From: Steromphala cineraria
Lineage: Eukaryota > Mollusca > Gastropoda > Trochida > Trochidae
Length of the DNA stretch: 64,000 nt
Direction: 5' to 3'
NCBI GenBank assembly: GCA_916613615.1
Contig: OU744720.1
Coordinates: 71,254,471-71,318,470, forward strand
A program made the translations under genes and the position numbers. Each line of letters begins with the position of its first letter. Within the stretch, counting starts at the first letter, position 1. A model generated the notes under the pieces. That model was not told where the DNA came from, ran no database searches, and saw only the letters and a list, made by a program, of their open reading frames with translations. Of this stretch, positions 58,710-64,000 are shown one piece after another.

Positions 58710-61515
58710 CGTCATATTCTCTATTAATGCTTTTAAAGTGACATGTTCATCTCAGCTTTAGGTCAGTCCTTTGGAAGTTATTTACATATGTGGTATCGGG
58801 TGTTGGGATGTCCGAATATAAGATATATGAAACGATCAAATTAACATCAGAGGATAAAAGTTAAGTATCGTTTAAAGAACTTCACATATAGGTGCAATAT
58901 CATTTCAACCACTTCTTTAAATCATGTTATAACGTCTTTTGAATGAAATATGTGTCCTAAAGACAAAAACATAAGGAGAACACAACTTATAATTTCCTGT
59001 TAGTAATGTTGACAGTACTGTTAGGTCAAGAGTTTTTATCCTGTTTGCATAGTTTCGTCCACACTTCCTGATGGTCGTGTCAAATGGGTTAGATGAAATA
59101 TTTTATTTAAGTGATAAGAAGTTTTTAACTACAACCATATAATTTATTTATTGATTCATCCTGTTAAGCTAACACTAAAAAGTTAATTTTTGTCCTATCA
59201 TAAATTCTCAAAAAGCAAGTCTAGATTTAAAATAAAGTCTGAAAAAACTATTTATCTGAGTCTCACTTCTACAATGATTGTTGTGTCGAGATATATTTTT
59301 CAGTTACAAAATATCAGTCCATCCCGTGTATAGTGAATATTTGAGCTTTCAACATAATTCATCATAATATTCGATTATATCATAAAGTTGAAAAAATGTT
59401 TTCAAAGAACAACCTCAGGGTGTCGTCAACCGAGCACTCACTCGCTGTGTAAGTGATGTTCTTTATTTTTAGAAACTTGTTCATTTTGTGCCTTTGGTGT
59501 CGTCTAAGTTCCCCTAAGGCGACGATTTGGTGTCATGGGTGCTGTAGCGGAACGCCGGGGCTGTCAAGGTGTAGGGGGGAGGGGGGAATGAGGGGTGAAA
59601 ACTCATGTCAACAAGTGTCTTAATGGTTTTCTCCTTTATACACTGATAGTTGAGGATGAGATATTCCTGTCTATACAAATGATAACTTAACCCTTGACCT
59701 TCACGACAAGGGTCACATTCTGGATTTCTATCCAGGTAGATTAAATGACACTCGTTTCCAGGGTGATTGTGTTTACGAGGTATTGATATTCAAATTTTAG
59801 TAACTCTCAATTATCGTCTAATTCATAGAATATTTAGATATTCAATGAGTCGTGGACATTTAAATCTGCTCTACTTTTGAATAAAGTCTTCTGTGTTCTA
59901 TTCACTGTTACTTCCCTTCTTCGATCTATATACCCCTTATCACTATCTATGAGTATTTGTGTCGTTTTAGTAATGAAAACCCCTTTAAAAGTTGAAAATC
60001 GTAGAAAATGATAGAAAATTCAATTTATTTAATGGGTTTATACTTTCATATACTACGCAGATACATTGTACAGGCTTCGGAATAATGTTCTAATGAGAAA
60101 AACTAAGAGAAAATGTATTGATCTTATATTACTGTCCAATTTATTATCCGTGCTAATTAAATACAGATGTTTATTGCCGAAGCTCGGGGACTCTTTGTCA
60201 GTTGTCGCCATTTAGTTTAGTAGCGAAGTCTCTTGGTATCGTTTATAAGCATGGAGTTGAGGATGGGCTTGTAATTAGCAATGTTTCAAAGTATAGGTAG
60301 TTTTTCAATGTAAAAACAAATTAAAAGTAAATTTGATATTAAGTATGTTAGAGATTTGCGAAAAGTATCATTGTCAGTGACAACATGAATCGATATCTAT
60401 AGAGCATATAAATATTCTATAATGCACTGAAACAGGTCAGAGTGATCTACGATGTCGTCATGCTCCTTTGAAGTGACTTTTAAACATCTGTGCATAGTGT
60501 ATGGTAAATTTAACTGAACATGTGTTATCATTTTTACATATTACTTTTGCTGCAACTGTTATACAAATTGTAAATTAAATGATTTCAATTCTTATGTTAA
60601 CACATGTTACACTTCTCTACACTTGTACTTTTTACTGCGGGATATCTGCTAAGTACTTTTATTGATAAATACTCGTTTTGTTATGAAATGATAGTTAATT
60701 GTAATTTAAATGTTCATAGAACTATCTTCGATAGAAGATAATGAAATGATTGCCGTCAGTAAATATCGTGTTAAATCAGGTAATTTGTCTAATAACAGTC
60801 ATTTGAGTGAACACGAGTTCAATCATGGGTGTCTTTAGCGAGGAGATATTGTCCATTTGTATCTTATGTGGTACATAAGTGTAAACCGTGACTGTATATT
60901 GACAGAATCACATCAGCCGATTATAATCTAATGTCTCGCACTTGTTTAACCGTTACATTGTCATTTACATAATTTTAAAGAGAAACATTACAGTGTGTTT
61001 GACGTCTATCAATGACGTAAATTATGTTATGCGTTTGATTCAAGTTTGAATGTTATTTCATTGTATTACAACTTTGATTGCATAGTTAGATTAATCGTCA
61101 CACCGGGCTTCAGACAATCTGAGAATTTCCACAGCCTTGAAGTCAAACACTCAAGTTGTAGTGGTTATTATTTTAACAAAATCTCTTGAACAGAAGGGTA
61201 GACTCGAATAGTGAAATAGTCAATTCTTGGAGGTTTCTTTAATAAAATTACCGTTTTTAAAAAATGTTGTTTTTCAGAGATTGTATATGAGTCTAGATGT
61301 ATAATCCATTCTGATGGTAATATTGGCTATATACTGAAAACTGACAATATCTAGATATGCTGATGGAACAGGACTCCCCTTTAAATTTGGAATTTCGTTA
61401 ATTTATGATGATTTTTTCAATATATGTTAAGACAAAGTTTTTCGGGAAGTTTGTTTTATTCTCATTATAGGAACCCGATTCCATACTGCAAGTAAAAATA
61501 CATGAAATTTTAGTG
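58710..61515. other. AT-rich non-coding stretch, possible intron
   Basis: No gene recognised. A G-rich run lies at about 59568-59585. If 58690 is a real splice donor, this would be intronic. Confidence 0.4.
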
Positions 61516-61518
61516 AAA

Positions 61519-61666
61519 ACAACTGTTTAAGACAAACTTCACATACATGTTAAACCCATACAATTAAACCGCATAACATTGCCGATAGTTTTACAACTGT
61601 TTAAGACAAACTTCACATACATGTTAAACCCATACAATTAAACCGCATAACATTGCCGATAGTTTT
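61519..61666. repeat. perfect 74-bp tandem duplication
   Basis: 61519-61592 and 61593-61666 read identically, both starting ACAACTGTTTAAGAC. Perfect identity means a very recent duplication or an assembly artefact. Confidence 0.95.
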
Positions 61667-61719
61667 GTTAATACATTTAAACGTTCCAGCCAATATATTC
61701 TTTTAACACTGAGCACATA

Positions 61720-62100
61720 GTTTAGGGTTGGGACGGACAGGTACATAAGCCAGCGGATAATGACAACGATACTAAGCTTTGAGCAGCGAGGAGAGACGGC
61801 CAAATGAACACAGAGGTAAACAGAGAGATGGTGATGAGGAATACAGGTGTGCTTAACTGCTCGGACATTATTGACCGTCTGAGTCACGTGATGGGAAGAT
61901 GAAGGCAGGGCAATCAATTACATCCATGTATCGTGTAGCTAATCTCCAGTCCATCAATCAGGACCAACATCAACACACAGCTCTTAGAACTGAGAGCAAC
62001 AATTAGCTTCCTGGATCCAGTTCTGACATACTGATGCATTCCTGGCTTAATTGTATGTTGGAGAAGTGAAGAGGATAAAGTTTGAGATAAAGGCAAAGTC
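61720..62100. other. less AT-rich block, unidentified
   Basis: Base composition is clearly more balanced than in the flanks. Two minus-strand frames (97 and 60 codons) overlap it without known motifs. It could be a conserved regulatory block or an old repeat. Confidence 0.25.
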
Positions 62101-62709
62101 TGGTTAGCCTGTTAACTGTCCGATGTACCTTTTACTTAGATATGTACTTAAAAGGTGAAGGGGAGGTCACTATATATGTCATTATGACTAAACTCCTGCA
62201 CAAAAGCCAGTTGTTTGCTCTGCTATATTTATGAAGGACGAGAATAAGAGTCGAAAGGGTCATCTTTTTCTATTTGGTTTTACGCTTTTTGGCACATTTA
62301 TGATATTTGTCAAAATTGGTTTCTCTTTGTTAGACGGGCGAACAAAGAGTCCTTTGTTACACTATATGTTCCCAGGGATCACATTATATACCCCTGAAAT
62401 GAAAGAAAAGTGCTTCTCTAAGATATCAAAGTCACCTTAGATCGCTATTTCAAGTCAGGTAAATAAATGTTTAAACTCTCTTTCGAAAAATGTGATTCAT
62501 CCCAAACTCAAACTAGCAAATATGAAACTCTTAAAACGTTTAAGCGTGGTTGAAATGTCGTCCCGAGTCCCCGTTTCATTTTAAAGGTGTTTGAAATAAA
62601 ACAAAATTTACATTTCAGAAATTTTCTAGAAGAAAATATCTAAAACAAACAAAATTATGCACATAGTTTACTAAAAGGTTTGGAAAGTTAAACACAAATC
62701 TTGGATCCA

Positions 62710-63020
62710 TTACTCTCCTGAAATAGATCAAAAACCTCATTTTATTATTTATCTGATGTGTTTTGCTGGGCACGCCAATGTAGATAGAATCAGGGAATAT
62801 GAGGCAGTCGCAGACATGGAAGCAATAACAAATGGAAATGGTTCCTGGGATTCATTCCAGACTAAAACAGACTCAAACTAGCCCCACCTGTTTTGGATTT
62901 CACCTCCGTTAGAGGCACACTCTTGACTGACACTTGGAAATCTTAATGCTCGCTTGTGCCATTTGTGATATTTATCTCCTGCGCCTGGGTGTGGCCATTT
63001 ATCAGGGAATGGGAAACTAC
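62710..63020. other. less AT-rich block, unidentified
   Basis: Balanced composition with phrases such as CTCCTGCGCCTGGGTGTGG and no open frame. Candidate conserved non-coding element only by composition. Confidence 0.25.
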
Positions 63021-63054
63021 TGTTTAATCGCAGCCATAACTGCTCAACCTATAG

Positions 63055-63600
63055 ATATACGCCCAACGGCATAAAATAACTTTGTGCATTGAGAAGTATT
63101 CAAAGTAAAGAAATACATCGACACTTTCGGGAAATGAAATATATTTTTTTTAAATGAATAATAACAAAATTTACGCCAAGGTAAATAAATCGTTAGTGGA
63201 TTGAAATATTGAAGGTGAAGAATAGTATGTCAAAAGTTACGCCCATTATATACTATAACATTGTTAAGTGAAATATAAAGTCTCACTTGCCTTTTAAGCA
63301 GAATCAGGGGAATACAGATATTTTCGTTGAGTAAAGATATGTTAAAGAAACTAGTCTCTGAGGGCGATCTGAATAGTTGTGAGTGCGGATATGACGATAC
63401 CACACGTTAACAACGTAAAATAATCATCGTGATCTGAACAGACAGAAATCAAGACTTACGCTCAAAGAATAAAATAATAATCGTGATGTGAAATATATCT
63501 AAGGTATTAAAAGATATCAAAACTTACGCCCAAGAAATAAAATACTATTTATGTAGTGAAACATATTCAATGCCAAGACATCAAGACTTATTATTATAAA
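63055..63600. repeat. diverged tandem repeats with TTACGCCCA motif
   Basis: TACGCC- or TACGCT-containing words recur at about 63058, 63171, 63240, 63458 and 63526. They are often followed by AA-ATAAAAT and GTGATGTGAAA-like words; the last units are about 70 bases apart. Strongly diverged. Confidence 0.5.
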
Positions 63601-63724
63601 GGAATCTGTGCAATTGATAGGTTTGAGCTGCAGATGAACTCTCCGCAACTCCAAGAAGTTATCATGCTGGGAAATATTACATCACAGACACGAGTTAACA
63701 AGGGTCAAGCAGAGTGTACGCAAA

Positions 63725-63890
63725 CACGGAAGGCAACGTTTGGATTATAACTAGGAGCTCAAACTTGTTGAACAGATAAGAGGGAACGACAGAAACGTAA
63801 CACAGGAAGGCAAAGTTTGGATTATAACGAGAAACACAAACTTCTTATGGTAGTTGAACAGATAAGGGGAAAGGACAGAACGTAACAAAT
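63725..63890. repeat. 77-90 bp tandem duplication
   Basis: Two adjacent units share GGAAGGCAA-GTTTGGATTA, GTTGAACAGATAAG and GACAGAA-CGTAAC. The second unit has a few extra bases (TTATGGTA). Confidence 0.8.
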
Positions 63891-64000
63891 AATTAGGTGT
63901 GGGACGGGCAAAGAGTTTTCAACCTGATTTTGACAAGGGGAACAAAATAATGAGACGCAGGGGTATCGTGATGGGAATTGGCGGAAGAAGGAGGGCTCAG

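Overview
The window looks like intergenic or intron-rich nuclear DNA from an animal, most likely a gastropod mollusc. It is strongly AT-rich, has no operon-like coding, and almost every open frame is short. It carries tRNA-derived SINE material, a Tc1-like transposase relic, fold-back MITE-like elements and one long GC-rich DIRS-type tyrosine-recombinase retrotransposon. The recurring CGCCGCT...AGCGGCG hairpin followed by (ACTC)n resembles repeats I remember from abalone-like vetigastropods; that placement is a weak inference. I recognise no intact host protein-coding gene.

Layout. 1-13 kb: AT-rich DNA with small tandem repeats, a tRNA-like SINE head and a cluster of CRE-like TGACGTCA palindromes. 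13-26.6 kb: a patchwork of mutually similar blocks, including minus-strand exon-like fragments sharing the peptide core AQSHF, a 180-bp direct repeat, and a Tc1-like N-terminal relic next to a GC-rich palindrome. 27.46-33.01 kb: one complete but dead DIRS-like element. It shows inverted terminal repeats, an internal complementary region, a GC-rich leader of 80-bp repeats arranged as trimers, then gag-like, RT/RNase H and tyrosine recombinase regions, all broken by frameshifts, stops and active-site changes. 35.4-52.3 kb: an old tandem segmental duplication with three units (about 35.5-41.0, 43.3-45.8 and 46.5-52.3 kb) whose blocks stay collinear. A tRNA-derived SINE, a TIR-bearing MITE and a near-perfect 170-bp palindrome have inserted into it. 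53-58 kb: AT-rich DNA with a fourth copy of the stem-GAAAC-GTC motif, an unrecognised 108-codon frame and a pre-miRNA-like hairpin. 58.5-64 kb: a CpG-rich patch ending in a GTAAGT donor (possible first exon), a perfect 74-bp tandem duplication, less AT-rich blocks and diverged tandem repeats.

How the parts relate. In the DIRS element the terminal repeats and the internal complementary region fit together as the family's circular-intermediate model predicts, so its ends can be placed to within a few bases from the sequence alone. The strongest unexplained signals are (1) the tandem array of decayed, exon-like minus-strand blocks and (2) a dispersed set of short fold-back elements with a hammerhead-like stem-GAAAC-GTC core. 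Neither can be named from sequence reading alone.
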